A stretch of DNA of 64,000 nucleotides from Sipunculus nudus (Eukaryota > Annelida > Sipuncula > Golfingiida > Sipunculidae), in assembly GCA_026874595.1 (NCBI GenBank), contig CM049314.1, positions 52,621,812-52,685,811 of the forward strand, read 5' to 3'. Below, piece after piece: positions 1 to 13,423 of this stretch (position 1 is the first letter of the stretch; every line of letters begins with the position of its first letter). The position numbers were made by a program, and so were the translations under genes. A model generated the notes under the pieces. It had not been told where the DNA came from and did not search any database. It saw only the letters and a program-made list of their open reading frames with translations.

Positions 1-2599
1 CATTAAACACAGGATCATAAACCATGTTCACTAAATAAGGTTCCCATTAAACAGGGGGTCATAAACCATGTACACTTAATAGGGTTCCAGTTAAACATGG
101 GATAATAAACCTTGTACAGTAAATAGGGTTCCAGTTAAACATGGGATCATAAACCATGTACACTAAATAGGGTTCAAATTAAACACAGGATCATAAACCA
201 TGTACACTTAATAGGGTTCCCATTAAACACAGGATCATAAACCATGTACACTAAATAGGGTTCCAATTAAACATGGGATCAATAACCATGTACACTATAT
301 AGGGTTCCCACTAAACACAGGATCATAAACCATGTACACTAAATAGGGTTCAAATTAAACACGGGATCATAAACCATGTACACTAAATAGGGTTCCAATT
401 AAACATGGGATCATAAACCATGTACACTAAATAGGGTTCCCATTAAACACAGGATCATAAACTATGTACACTAAATAGGGTTCCAATTAAACACGGGATC
501 ATAAACCATGTACACTAAATAGGGTTCCCATTAAACACGGGATCATAAACCATGTACACTAAATAGAGTTCCAATTAAACATGGGATCATAAACCATGTA
601 CACTAAATAGGGTTCCCATTAAACACGCGATCATAAACCATGTACACTAAATAGGGTTCCCATTTAACACGGGATCATGAACCATATACACTAAATAGGG
701 TCCCTTTAAACACAGGATCATAAACCATTTACACTAAATAGGGTTCCCTTTAAACACAGTCATAAACCATGTACACTAAATAGGGTTCCCATTAAACACA
801 GGATCATAAACCATGTACACTAAATAGGGTTCCCATAAAACCAGGATCATAAACCATGTACACTAAATAGGGTTCCAATTAAACATGGGATCATAAACCA
901 TGTACACCAAATAGGGTTTCAATTAAACATGGGATCATAAAACCATATACACTAATAGGGTTCCCATTAAACACAGGATCATGAACCATGTACACTAAAT
1001 AGGGTTTCAATTAAACACAGGATCATAAACCATGTACACTAAATAGGGTTCCCATTAAACACAGGATCATAAACCATGTTCACTAAATAAGGTTCCCATT
1101 AAACAGGGGGTCATAAACCATGTACACTTAATAGGGCTCCAGTTAAACATGGGATAATAAACCTTGTACAGTAAATAGGGTTCCAGTTAAACATGGGATC
1201 ATAAACCATGTACACTAAATAGGGTTCAAATTAAACACAGGATCATAAACCATGTACACTAAATAGGGTTCCCATTAAACACAGGATCATAAACCATGTA
1301 CACTAAATAGGGTTCCAATTAAACATGGGATCAATAACCATGTACACTATATAGGGTTCCCACTAAACACAGGATCATAAACCATGTACACTAAATAGGG
1401 TTCAAATTAAACACGGGATCATAAACCATGTACACTAAATAGGGTTCCAATTAAACAAGGGATCATAAACCATGTACACTAAATAGGGTTCCCATTAAAC
1501 ACAGGATCATAAACTATGTACACTAAATAGGGTTCCAATTAAACACGGGATCATAAACCATGTACACTAAATAGGGTTCCCATTAAACACGGGATCATAA
1601 ACCATGTACACTAAATAGAGTTCCAATTAAACATGGGATCATAAACCATGTACACTAAATAGGGTTCCCATTAAACACGCGATCATAACCATGTACACTA
1701 AATAGGGTTCCCATTTAACACGGGATCATGAACCATATACACTAAATAGGGTCCCTTTAAACACAGGATCATAAACCATTTACACTAAATAGGGTTCCCT
1801 TTAAACACAGTCATAATCCATGTACACTAATTAGGGTTCCCATTAAACACAGGATCATAAACCATGTACACTAAATAGGGTTCCCATAAAACCAGGATCA
1901 TAAACCATGTACACTAAATAGGGTTCCAATTAAACATGGGATCATAAACCATGTACACCAAATAGGGTTTCAATTAAACATGGGATCATAAAACCATATA
2001 CACTAATAGGGTTCCCATTAAACACAGGATCATAAACCATGTACACTAAATAGGGATCCCTTTAAACACAGTCATAAACCATGTACACTAAATAGGGTTC
2101 CCATTAAACACAGGATCATAAACCATGTACACTAAATAGGGTTCCCATTAAACACAGGATCATAAACCATGTACACTAAATAGGGTTTCAATTAAACATG
2201 GGATCATAAACCATGTACACTAAATAGGGTTTTAATTAAACATGGGATCATAAACCATGTACACTAAATAGGGTTTCCATTAAATACAGGATCATAAACC
2301 ATGTATGCTAAATAGGGTTCCAATTAAACATGGGATCATAAAACTATGTACACTAAATAGGGTTCCAATTAAACATGGGATCATAAACCATGTACACTAA
2401 ATAGGGTTCCCATTAAACACAGGATCATAAAACATGGACATAAAATAGGGTTCCCATTAAACATGGGATCATAAACCATGTACACTAAATAATGTTCCAA
2501 TTAAACATGGGATCATAAACCATGTACAGTAAATAGGGTTCCCATTAAACACAGAATCATAAACCATGTACACCAAATAGGGTTCCAACTAAACAAAGT
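1..2599. repeat. Tandem array, 44-bp unit (TR1)
   Basis: About 59 head-to-tail copies of a 44-bp unit with the recognisable pieces CCATGTACACTAAATAGGGTT and ATTAAACA(C/T)(A/G)GGATCATAA. It lies upstream of the first visible exon, so it is in an intron of the same gene if the gene extends left. Units vary by point changes and small indels. Variant units recur in the same order after 1052 bp, so 1-~985 and 1053-~2035 are two copies of a higher-order block. No coding signal is seen. The array runs off the left edge of the window. Confidence 0.95.
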
Positions 2600-2743
2600 G
2601 AACACTATTTAAGTGATCCTGGAAATACGACCTGGCAGCTATAACAGTTTAGTTGTTATTTTGTTACCACTTTATATGCAAGAAGTTCTTTCATGGCATG
2701 CTTTGTTGCTATGTTGAGCAGTGGTTGTCTGTGTTTCCATCAG

Positions 2744-2974
2744 CGCGGAGCCCAGTGTTCTCTCACCTGAGTGCCTCGTTACAAGGACTTTGGACCATTC
2801 GAGCCTTTGGGGTACAAAACAAGTTCATCGAGGAGTTTGACGTCCACCAGAACCTCCATACCTCTGCATGGTTTTTGTTCCTGGCCACGACGCGCTGGTT
2901 TGCCGTCAGACTTGACTTGCTGTGTGCTGCTTTTGTTACCGCAGTGTCATTCTGCAGTGTGCTTGCTTCTAACA
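2744..2974 (+). CDS. ABCC4: ABCC4-like transporter, exon 1 of window (end of TMD2, first part)
   Basis: Internal exon of an ABC subfamily C exporter, an ATP-driven pump of organic anions at the plasma membrane. It reads [20 protein letters not shown] followed by the [15 protein letters not shown] stretch, which by memory of the family matches the last cytoplasmic loop and following helix of transmembrane domain 2 in ABCC4/MRP4. The acceptor is ...TTTCCATCAG ending at 2743. The first two bases finish a codon begun in an upstream exon outside the window. The donor is GTAAGT at 2975 and leaves one base of a split codon, completed by GT at 18722. The open frame continues beyond both splice sites but the family match stops at them. 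ABCC4 rather than another short ABCC is inferred from overall similarity; a close paralogue is possible. Confidence 0.88.
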
Positions 2975-3296
2975 GTAAGTCTTTCATTGTCATTGTTTGT
3001 AGGCCTACAGATTGTTCTAAGCTTGAATTAACTAACTTATTACATCAGTTTCCTATCACAGACAATATTATATGACTCAAAAGATATATATTAATATAAA
3101 ACAAAGTTTTCTTTGGTATTTTTCTCTGAGGATCTGTTGAAAGAGGTGACATACATCATTGATTGTAAATCAACTGAGCTATAATCATAAAATCTGACTG
3201 TTAATCCAGTTATCTCAGAGCATCTCTTAATATGTCATTCAGACCACAGTTTTCCAGAATTGCACATGAATCATAGTTTTTCCATCACAACCAAGA
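2975..3296. other. Start of intron 1, no feature seen
   Basis: AT-rich intron sequence between the donor of the first visible exon and the 30-bp array. No open frame with family similarity, no element end and no tandem unit were recognised. Confidence 0.6.
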
Positions 3297-6200
3297 GTAA
3301 CCAGTCGCCCTGCTCCTTAATTGATAGTAACCAGTCACCCCACATCCTTACTTGATAGTAACCAGTCACCCTGCTCCTTACTTGATAGTTACCAGTCACC
3401 CTGCTCCTTACTTGATAGTAACCAGTCACCCTGCTCCTTACTTGATAGTAACCAGTCACCCTGCTCCTTACTTGATAGTAACCAGTCACCCTGCTCCTTA
3501 CTTGATAGTAACCAGTCACCCTGCTCCTTACTTGATAGTAACCAGTCACCCTGCTCCTTACTTGATAGTAACCAGTCACCCTGCTCCTTACTTGATAGTA
3601 ACCAGTCACCCTGCTCCTTACTTGATAGTAACCAGTCACCCTGCTTCTTACTTGATAGTCACAAGTCACCCTGCTCCTTACTTGATAGTAACCAGTCACC
3701 CTGCTCCTTACTTGATAGTCACAAGTCACCCTGCTCTTTACTTGATAGAAACCAGTCACCCTGCTCATTACTTGATAGTAACAAGTCACCCTGCTCCTTA
3801 CTTGATAGTAACAAGTCACCCTGCTCTTTACTTGATAGTAACAAGTCACCCTGCTCCTTACTTGATAGTAACAAGTCACCCTGCTCTATAATTGATAGTA
3901 ACAAGTCACCCTGCTCTTTACTTGATAGTAACCAGTCACCCTGCTCCTTACTTGATAGTAACAAGTCACCCTGCTCTTTACTTGATAGTAACAAGTCACC
4001 CTGCTCCTTACTTGATAGTAACCAGTCACCCTGCTCCTTACTTGATAGTAACAAGTCACCCTGCTCCTTACTTGATAGTAACCAGTCACCCTGCTCTTTA
4101 CTTGATAGTAACCAGTCACCCTGCTCCTTACTTGATAGTAACCAGTCACCCTGCTCTTTACTTGATAGTAACCAGTCACCTTGCTCCTTACTTGATAGTA
4201 ACAAGTCACCCTGTTCCTTACTTGATAGTTACCAGTCACCCTGCTCCTTACTTGATAGTAACCAGTCACCCTGCTCCTTACTTGATAGTAACCAGTCACC
4301 CTGCTCCTTACTTGATAGTAACCAGTCACCCTGCTCCTTACCTGATAGTAACCAGTCACCCTGCTCCTTACCTGATAGTAACCAGTCACCCTGCTCCTTA
4401 CTTGATAGTAACCAGTCACCCTGCTCCTTACTTGATAGTAACCAGTCACCCTGCTCCTTACTTGATAGTAACCAGTCACCCTGCTCCTTACTTGATAGTA
4501 ACCAGTCACCCTGCTCCTTACTTGATAGTAACCAGTCACCCTGCTCCTTACTTGATAGTAACCAGTCACCCTGCTCCTTACTTGATAGTCACAAGTCACC
4601 CTGCTCCTTACTTGATAGTCACAAGTCACCCTGCTCTTTACTTGATAGAAACCAGTCACCCTGCTCTTTACTTGATAGTAACAAGTCACCCTGCTCCTTA
4701 CTTGATAGTAACAAGTCACCCTGCTCTTAACTTGATAGTAACAAGTCACCCTGCTCCTTACTTGATAGTAACAAGTCACCCTGCTCTATAATTGATAGTA
4801 ACAAGTCACCCTGCTCCTTACTTGATAGTAACCAGTCACCCTGCTCCTTACTTGATAGTAACAAGTCACCCTGCTCTTTACTTGATAGTAACAAGTCACC
4901 CTGCTCCTTACTTGATAGTAACCAGTCACCCTGCTCCTTACTTGATAGTAACAAGTCACCCTGCTCCTTACTTGATAGTAACCAGTCACCCTGCTCTTTA
5001 CTTGATAGTAACCAGTCACCCTGCTCCTTACTTGATAGTAACCAGTCACCCTGCTCTTTACTTGATAGAAACCAGTCACCTTGCTCCTTACTTGATAGTA
5101 ACAAGTCACCCTGTTCCTTACTTGATAGTTACCAGTCACCCTGCTCTTAACTTGATAGTAACCAGTCACCCTGCTCTTTACTTAATAGTAACCAGTCACC
5201 CTGCTCTTAACTTGATAGTTACCAGTCACCCTGCTCCTTACTTGATAGTAACCAATCACCCTGCTCCTTACTTGATAGTAACCAATCACCCTGCTCCTTA
5301 CTTCATAGTAACCAGTCACCCTGCTCTTAACTTGATAGTAACCAGTCACCCTGCTCCTTACTTGATAGTAACCAGTCACCCTGCTCCTTACTTGATAGTA
5401 ACCAGTCACCCTGCTCCTTACTTGATAGTAACAAGTCACCCTGCTCCTTACTTGATAGTAACCAGTCACCCTGCTCCTTACTTGATAGTAACAAGTCACC
5501 CTGCTCTTTACTTGATAGTAACCAGTCACCCTTCTCTTCACTTGATAGTAACCAGTCACCCTGCTCTTTACGCGATAGTAACCAGTCACCCTGCTCTTTA
5601 CTTGATAGTTACCAGTCACCCTGCTCTTTACTTGATAGTAACAAGTCACCCTGCTCCTTACTTGATAGTAACCAGTCACCCTGCTCCTTACTTGATAGTA
5701 ACCAGTCACCCTGCTCCTTACTTGATAGTAACCAGTCACCCTGCTCCTTACTTGATAGTAACCAGTCACCCTGCTCCTTACTTGATAGTAACCAGTCACC
5801 CTGCTCCTTACCTGATAGTAACCAGTCACCCTGCTCCTTACCTGATAGTAACCAGTCACCCTGCTCCTTACTTGATAGTAACTAGTCACCCTGCTCCTTA
5901 CTTGATAGTAACCAGTCACCCTGCTCCTTACTTGATAGTAACCAGTCACCCTGCTCCTTACTTGATAGTAACCAGTCACCCTGCTCCTTACTTGATAGTA
6001 ACCAGTCACCCTGCTCCTTACTTGATAGTAACCAGTCACCCTGCTCCTTACTTGATAGTAACAAGTCACCCTGCTCTATACTTGATAGTAACAAGTCACC
6101 CTGCTCCTTACTTGATAGTCACAAGTCACCCTGCTCTTTACTTGATAGAAACCAGTCACCCTGCTCTTTACTTGATAGTAACAAGTCACCCTGCTCCTTA

Positions 6201-9200
6201 CTTGATAGTAACAAGTCACCCTGCTCTTTACTTGATAGTAACAAGTCACCCTGCTCCTTACTTGATAGTAACAAGTCACCCTGCTCTATAATTGATAGTA
6301 ACAAGTCACCCTGCTCTTTACTTGATAGTAACCAGTCACCCTGCTCCTTACTTGATAGTAACAAGTCACCCTGCTCTTTACTTGATAGTAACAAGTCACC
6401 CTGCTCCTTACTTGATAGTAACCAGTCACCCTGCTCCTTACTTGATAGTAACAAGTCACCCTGCTCCTTACTTGATAGTAACCAGTCACCCTGCTCTTTA
6501 CTTGATAGTAACCAGTCACCCTGCTCTTTACTTGATAGTTACCAGTCACCCTGCTCTTTACTTGATAGTAACAAGTCACCCTGCTCCTTACTTGATAGTA
6601 ACCAGTCACCCTGCTCCATACTTGATAGTAACCAGTCACCCTGCTCCTTACTTGATAGTAACCAGTCACCCTGCTCCTTACTTGATAGTAACCAGTCACC
6701 CTGCTCCTTACTTGATAGTAACCAGTCACCCTGCTCCTTACCTGATAGTAACCAGTCACCCTGCTCCTTACCTGATAGTAACCAGTCACCCTGCTCCTTA
6801 CTTGATAGTAACCAGTCACCCTGCTCCTTACTTGATAGTAACCAGTCACCCTGCTCCTTACTTGATAGTAACCAGTCACCCTGCTCCTTACTTGATAGTA
6901 ACCAGTCACCCTGCTCCTTACTTGATAGTAACCAGTCACCCTGCTCCTTACTTGATAGTAACCAGTCACCCTGCTCCTTACTTGATAGTAACAAGTCACC
7001 CTGCTCTATACTTGATAGTAACAAGTCACCCTGCTCCTTACTTGATAGTCACAAGTCACCCTGCTCTTTACTTGATAGAAACCAGTCACCCTGCTCTTTA
7101 CTTGATAGTAACAAGTCACCCTGCTCCTTACTTGATAGTAACAAGTCACCCTGCTCTTTACTTGATAGTAACAAGTCACCCTGCTCCTTACTTGATAGTA
7201 ACAAGTCACCCTGCTCTATAATTGATAGTAACAAGTCACCCTGCTCTTTACTTGATAGTAACCAGTCACCCTGCTCCTTACTTGATAGTAACAAGTCACC
7301 CTGCTCTTTACTTGATAGTAACAAGTCACCCTGCTCCTTACTTGATAGTAACCAGTCACCCTGCTCCTTACTTGATAGTAACAAGTCACCCTGCTCCTTA
7401 CTTGATAGTAACCAGTCACCCTGCTCTTTACTTGATAGTAACCAGTCACCCTGCTCCTTACTTGATAGTAACCAGTCACCCTGCTCTTTACTTGATAGTA
7501 ACCAGTCACCTTGCTCCTTACTTGATAGTAACAAGTCACCCTGTTCCTTACTTGATAGTTACCAGTCACCCTGCTCCTTACTTGATAGTAACCAGTCACC
7601 CTGCTCCTTACTTGATAGTAACCAGTCACCCTGCTCCTTACTTGATAGTAACCAGTCACCCTGCTCCTTACCTGATAGTAACCAGTCACCCTGCTCCTTA
7701 CCTGATAGTAACCAGTCACCCTGCTCCTTACTTGATAGTAACCAGTCACCCTGCTCCTTACTTGATAGTAACCAGTCACCCTGCTCCTTACTTGATAGTA
7801 ACCAGTCACCCTGCTCCTTACTTGATAGTAACCAGTCACCCTGCTCCTTACTTGATAGTAACCAGTCACCCTGCTCCTTACTTGATAGTAACCAGTCACC
7901 CTGCTCCTTACTTGATAGTCACAAGTCACCCTGCTCTATACTTGATACTAACAAGTCACCCTGCTCCTTACTTGATAGTCACAAGTCACCCTGCTCTTTA
8001 CTTGATAGAAACCAGTCACCCTGCTCTTTACTTGATAGTAACAAGTCACCCTGCTCCTTACTTGATAGTAACAAGTCACCCTGCTCTTTACTTGATAGTA
8101 ACAAGTCACCCTGCTCCTTACTTGATAGTAACAAGTCACCCTGCTCTATAATTGATAGTAACAAGTCACCCTGCTCTTTACTTGATAGTAACCAGTCACC
8201 CTGCTCCTTACTTGATAGTAACAAGTCACCCTGCTCTTTACTTGATAGTAACAAGTCACCCTGCTCCTTACTTGATAGTAACCAGTCACCCTGCTCCTTA
8301 CTTGATAGTAACAAGTCACCTTGCTCCTTACTTGATAGTAACCAGTCACCCTGCTCTTTACTTGATAGTAACCAGTCACCCTGCTCCTTACTTGATAGTA
8401 ACCAGTCACCCTGCTCTTTACTTGATAGTAACCAGTCACCTTGCTCCTTACTTGATAGTAACAAGTCACCCTGTTCCTTACTTGATAGTTACCAGTCACC
8501 CTGCTCTTAACTTGATAGTAACCAATCACCCTGCTCTTTACTTAATAGTAACCAGTCACCCTGCTCTTAACTTGATAGTTACCAGTCACCCTGCTCCTTA
8601 CTTGATAGTAACCAATCACCCTGCTCCTTACTTGATAGTAACCAGTCACCCTGCTCCTTACTTCATAGTAACCAGTCACCCTGCTCTTAACTTAATAGTA
8701 ACCAGTCACCCTGCTCCTTACTTGATAGTAACCAGTCACCCTGCTCCTTACTTGATAGTAACCAGTCACCCTGCTCCTTACTTGATAGTAACAAGTCACC
8801 CTGCTCCTTACTTGATAGTAACCAGTCACCCTGCTCCTTACTTGATAGTAACAAGTCACCCTGCTCTTTACTTGATAGTAACCAGTCACCCTGCTCTTTA
8901 CTTGATAGTAACCAGTCACCCTGCTCTTTACGCGAGAGTAACCAGTCACCCTGCTCTTTACTTGATAGTTACCAGTCACCCTGCTCTTTACTTGATAGTA
9001 ACAAGTCACCCTGCTCCTTACTTGATAGTAACCAGTCACCCTGCTCCTTACTTGATAGTAACCAGTCACCCTGCTCTTTACTTGATAGTAACCAGTCACC
9101 CTGCTCCTTACTTGATAGTAACAAGTCACCCTGCTCCTTACTTGATAGTAACCAGTCACCCTGCTCTTTACTTGATAGTAACCAGTCACCCTGCTCCTTA

Positions 9201-10545
9201 CTTGATAGTAACCAGTCACCCTGCTCTTTACTTGATAGTAACAAGTCACCCAGCTCCTTACTTGATAGTAACCAGTCACCCTGCTCTTTACTTGATAGTA
9301 ACCAGTCACCCTGCTCTTTACTTGATAGTAACAAGTCACCCTGCTCTTTACTTGATAGTAACAAGTCACCCTGCCCTTTACTTGATAGTAACATGTTACC
9401 CTGCTCTTTACTTGATAGTAACAAGTCACCCTGCTCCTTACTTGATAGTAACAAGTCACCCTGCTCCTTACTTGATAGTAACCAGTCACCCTGCTCCTTA
9501 CTTGATATTAACCAGTCACCCTGCTCTTTACTTGATAGTAACCAGTCACCCTGCTCCTTACTTGATAGTAACCAGTCACCCTGCTCCTTACTTGATAGTA
9601 ACAAGTCACCCTGCTCTTTACTTGATAGCAACAAGTCACCCTGTTCCTTACTTGATAGTAACAAGTCACCCTGCTCTTTACTTGATAGTAACAAGTCACC
9701 CTGCTCTTTACTTGATAGTAACAAGTCACCCTGCTCCTTACTTGATAGTAACAAGTCACCCTGCTCTTTACTTGATAGTAACAAGTCACCCTGCTCTTTA
9801 CTTGATAGTAACAAGTCACCCTGCTCTTTACTTGATAGTAACAAGTCACCCTGCTCTTTACTTGATAGTAACAAGTCACCCTGCTCTTTACTTGATAGTA
9901 ACCAGTTACCCTGCTTCTTACTTGATAGTAACAAGTCACCCTGCTCCTTACTTGAAAGTAACCAGTCACCCTGCTCCTTACTTGATAGTAACCAGTCACC
10001 CTGCTCCTTACTTGATAGTAACCAGTCACCCTGCTCTTTACATGATAGTAACAAGTCACCCTGTTCCTTACATGATAGTAACAAGTCACCCTGCTCCTTA
10101 CTTGATAGTAACCAGTCACCCTGTCCCTTACTTGATAGTAACCAGTCACCCTGTCCCTTACTTGATAGTTACTAGTCACCCTGCTCCTTACTTGATAGTA
10201 ACAAGTCACCCTGTCCCTTACTTGATAGTTACTAGTCACCCTGCTCTTTACTTGATAGTAACCAGTCACCCTGCTCCTTACTTGACATTAACGAGTCACC
10301 CTGTCCCTTACTTGATAGTTACCAGTCACCTAGCTCCTTGCGCACTATTGACTAGTTACCCTGCTCTTTACTTGATAGTAACCAGTCGCCCCACATCCTT
10401 ATTTGATAGTAACAAGTCACCCTGCTCCTTACGCGATATTGACCAGTTACCCTGCTACTTAGTTGATAGTAACAAGTCACTCTGCTCCTTTCTTGATAGT
10501 AACCAGTCACCCAGTCCCTTACTTGATAATAACCAGTAACTCTTA
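3297..10545. repeat. Tandem array, 30-bp unit (TR2), 7.2 kb, intron 1
   Basis: About 240 copies of a 30-bp unit with pieces AGTCACCCTGCTC(C/T)TTAC and TTGATAGTAAC(C/A). Each unit holds the small inverted repeat TTACT-TGAT-AGTAA. The last ~250 bp are degenerate. A marker variant (CTCTATAATTGATAG) recurs at 3891, 4791, 6291, 7221 and 8151, giving spacings of 900, 1500, 930 and 930 bp, so the array has a higher-order structure of about 30-31 units. Because 30 is a multiple of three, four of the six frames stay open for hundreds of codons. These are artefacts of the repeat, not proteins. Confidence 0.97.
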
Positions 10546-11749
10546 CTATCTTTATTAAATTTTACTGCTGATTTTACCATAGCACTATGTTCTTTAAGCT
10601 GAAATGAGCAGTTAATATCCAGACACTTAACACAAATTCTTTGTGTGTTTATAAATAGTTGTCTAGACTGTTGTCATTGAAAGCACATCAGAACACTAGA
10701 TGTTAAACCAAGACTGAGCTGGTATTAGATCTTTTACATTAGATTTTATTAGATCTTTAAGATCCTTTTTAAGGGAATCAGTGTGAGCTTATGTGATGGC
10801 TTGACACTGTCTGTCTGCTGTCAATCATCTGCCGTATGTTTACCTAACATGCTATCTCAAAACCCATTAGAGCTAGAAGCACCAAATTTTGTGGAAGAAT
10901 CAGTCAACTTTATCGGATTTACCGTATTTTTGATAACTGCATTTACTGAGATTTAAAAAAGAAAAAGCTAAAAACAGCTTTAAAAATCTTCTTCTCCAAA
11001 ACTGTCTAGCCAAGTTGTCCAATATTTCACAAAAATAATTACGGGAAAAATCTCAAGTTTGTTTGAATGGTTCCATTTTGGTGATTTTTGGCTGAGTTAC
11101 AGGAAGCTGAACTTGGTCTATTGGTCTAAAAAGCATACTAAAATTACAATCTCAAAAATGGCTTGAGCCATTATGCAAGTATTGGTCACATGGGTCATAT
11201 TTGAAATTATGGCATTTGTGGCGCCACTTGCATCGACCTTTGTTGTATGGGAGTCATCAGTCAGCAGTCACATATCAAATGTTGTTGGATTGAACTTTTT
11301 GTGGCGCCACCAGCATTAACTACATTTTATGAGGAAAAGGCTTGAAAATCCTTAATTTCAAAATCATTTAGCCAAATTGTTCAGTATTTCACAGAAATAA
11401 TCCTAGAGATGAGCTTTCTCAAATTTGTTAAAATGGTTTGGGTTCGATTAATTTTGGCAGAGCCTCCAGAATTTGAACTCATTCATTTGGCAAAGTAAGC
11501 ATACTAATATAAAAACCTCAGAAACGACAGGTGCTAGCATCACCAGGTTTTGTGCAAATGTTGGTAACATGACTCATATTTGAAATGGAGTTTTATGTGA
11601 TGCCACATACACCATCCTGATTTTTACGAACAAAAAAGCTTCCAGTTTAAAAATGTTTTAAGATGAATTTGTCTAGCTGAATGGTTGAATTTTTTCACAA
11701 GAATTATCCAAGGTTAGGGTTTTCTCTATTTTAATAAAAATAGATTTGG
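10546..11749. other. Intron 1 sequence, old dispersed repeat
   Basis: AT-rich sequence without coding features. From about 10790 it carries a diverged dispersed repeat (phrases such as AGCACCAAATTTTGTGGAAG and TTTGGCTGAGTTACAGGAAG) that also appears in related form at about 59300-60380. No termini could be defined. Confidence 0.5.
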
Positions 11750-13423
11750 CACATTGAAAGTCATCTGAGCTATAGTGATCATTCTTTGTCTGTAGTCCAT
11801 CTAGCCGTCCATCCATCTGTCTGTGCATCTGTCAATTAACCAGGCACAAATTGTAACTGCTGGACCTGTATTTTCTAACTTTACATCAAGGGAGGTCCAT
11901 GAAAAATCTCCTTGGAAACCTGAAATTACATCTCTGTTACACATATCCTTCCAAGCTATGGGGCTCAGAAGTACCCCCCCCCCCCCCAGAATAATTAAAA
12001 ATTTGAAACAAAAGCTCCAGTACCTGAACAATTAATGCATTGATCACCATGATTCTTTGCATGCATATTCATCATGGAGTGTTTTATCAGTTTCTGCTGT
12101 CTAATCGAGCCATCTGGATTTTTAAAAAATTTTAACGCATTTTATTTTTCGGTTTTTGAGACCTTTAAAGGTGTGGTCATCTATTAACCGGGCACAAATC
12201 ATAATCATTGGACCTAGAAACTTCTTACTTGACATCCAGGGATGTCCATAAAAAATTGCCTTGGAAACCTAAAATTTGGTCTCTGTTACCTATATCCTTT
12301 GAGCTATGCTTCAGTTGAATGGGGTTACCACCTACAAAATTTGGCACTCAGATGATAAAATTCCTTTTTGTTAGCCCTCAGCCCTTAGGCTGAAGGGCTA
12401 TTGTTATCACCCAAGCTGTCCGTCCGGCGTCCAGCTTCCGGCTTCCATTAACTTTTACCTTGTGAGGGGAATATCTTGAAAAGGATTCACTATCAGAATT
12501 TTATTTCCACGGTAAAGATGTATATCAACAAAATCTCAGTCAAGTTCGAAGATGGGTGATCTTGACCTATTTTTCTACATTTTAGAGCTGATTATAGAAA
12601 AACACTTAGATGCTTATTACTCAGGAACCATTTGGTGGATTTTCACAAAACTTACTATGATTATTGGGACTGATAGTCTGTATCTGCTACACAAGTTTGG
12701 TGGCGCCACCTACAATTTCTGATTTTTAATGAACTTTATCAGATTTTTCAACTTTGGGCATGTGAGCGGGATATCTCTAAAAGGATTCACCGTAGGAATT
12801 TTAATTTTTTGGTGAAGATGTACATTGACAAAATCTCAGTCAAGTTCGAAGATGGGTGACCTTGACCTATCTTTCTGTGTTTTAGAGCTTATTATAGAAA
12901 AAACATTTAGAAGCTTATATCTCAGGAACCATTGGATGGATTTTCATAATACTTACTATGATCATAGGAACTAATGGTCTGTAACTGTGCACAAGTTTGG
13001 GGGCACCACCTACAATTTCTGATTTTTAATAAATTTTTCTTGGATTTTTCAATTTTGGCCTTGTGAGCGGGATATTTCTAAAAGGATTCACAATAGAAAT
13101 TTTGTTTCTTTGGTGAAGATGTATATCGACAAAATCTCGGTCAAGTTCGAAGATGGGTGACCTTGACTAGAATAGAATAAAACGTAGAAGCTTATTTTCA
13201 GGAAGCATTTGGGGGATTGTTATGAATCATGGTACATACCTCTCCATTTTAAATTTATAACTGAGACATGTACAGATATACATCCATGTGAGAACAGATA
13301 TTTAGTACTTGTTACTATTACCATCTCTAAACACTGTTCTTTTGGCTGAGGGCTTTTGTCAGCTTCTGCTGATATTCTAGTTAATGTCTTACTAGTCAGC
13401 TGAGTGTCATGACCCATGGGTCA
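11750..13423 (+). mobile_element. Family A HINE-like element, 5'-truncated, carrying a nested family D copy
   Basis: The left part keeps only half of the 5' hairpin of family A (AGTCATCTGAGCTATAG at ~11759) followed by the family's body. The right end is CAGCTGAGTGTCATGACCCA and the palindrome TGACCCATGGGTCA, ending near 13423. A family D copy interrupts it at 12371-13380. Comparison with another A copy at 34408-34450, which lacks the insert, shows the interruption clearly. There is no coding capacity. Assignment to Helentron-like elements is inference from the termini. Confidence 0.65.
12371..13380 (+). mobile_element. Family D HINE-like element (about 1.0 kb)
   Basis: The 5' end TTAGCCCTCAGCC folds with GGCTGAAGGGCT a few bases later. 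The same arm returns inverted near the 3' end as GGCTGAGGGCT, followed by a hairpin (TCAGC-TTCT-GCTGA) and the terminal CTAG with T after it. Inside are three related blocks of roughly 300 bp that contain GGCGCCACCTACAATTTCTG-like and AAAATCTCAGTCAAGTTCGA-like phrases. It has no open frame of note. The terminal design matches non-autonomous Helentron-type elements; the class is inferred. Confidence 0.65.

Noticed and set aside
3321-10539. Long open frames (up to 795 codons, LIVTSHPAPY-type repeats) as proteins
   Set aside because: They come from a 30-bp tandem unit that cannot shift frame. Four of six frames are open, no start context or domain exists, and the array lies in an intron of the transporter.
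3297-10545. CRISPR array
   Set aside because: The units abut each other without unique spacers, the gene has spliceosomal introns, and no cas genes are present.
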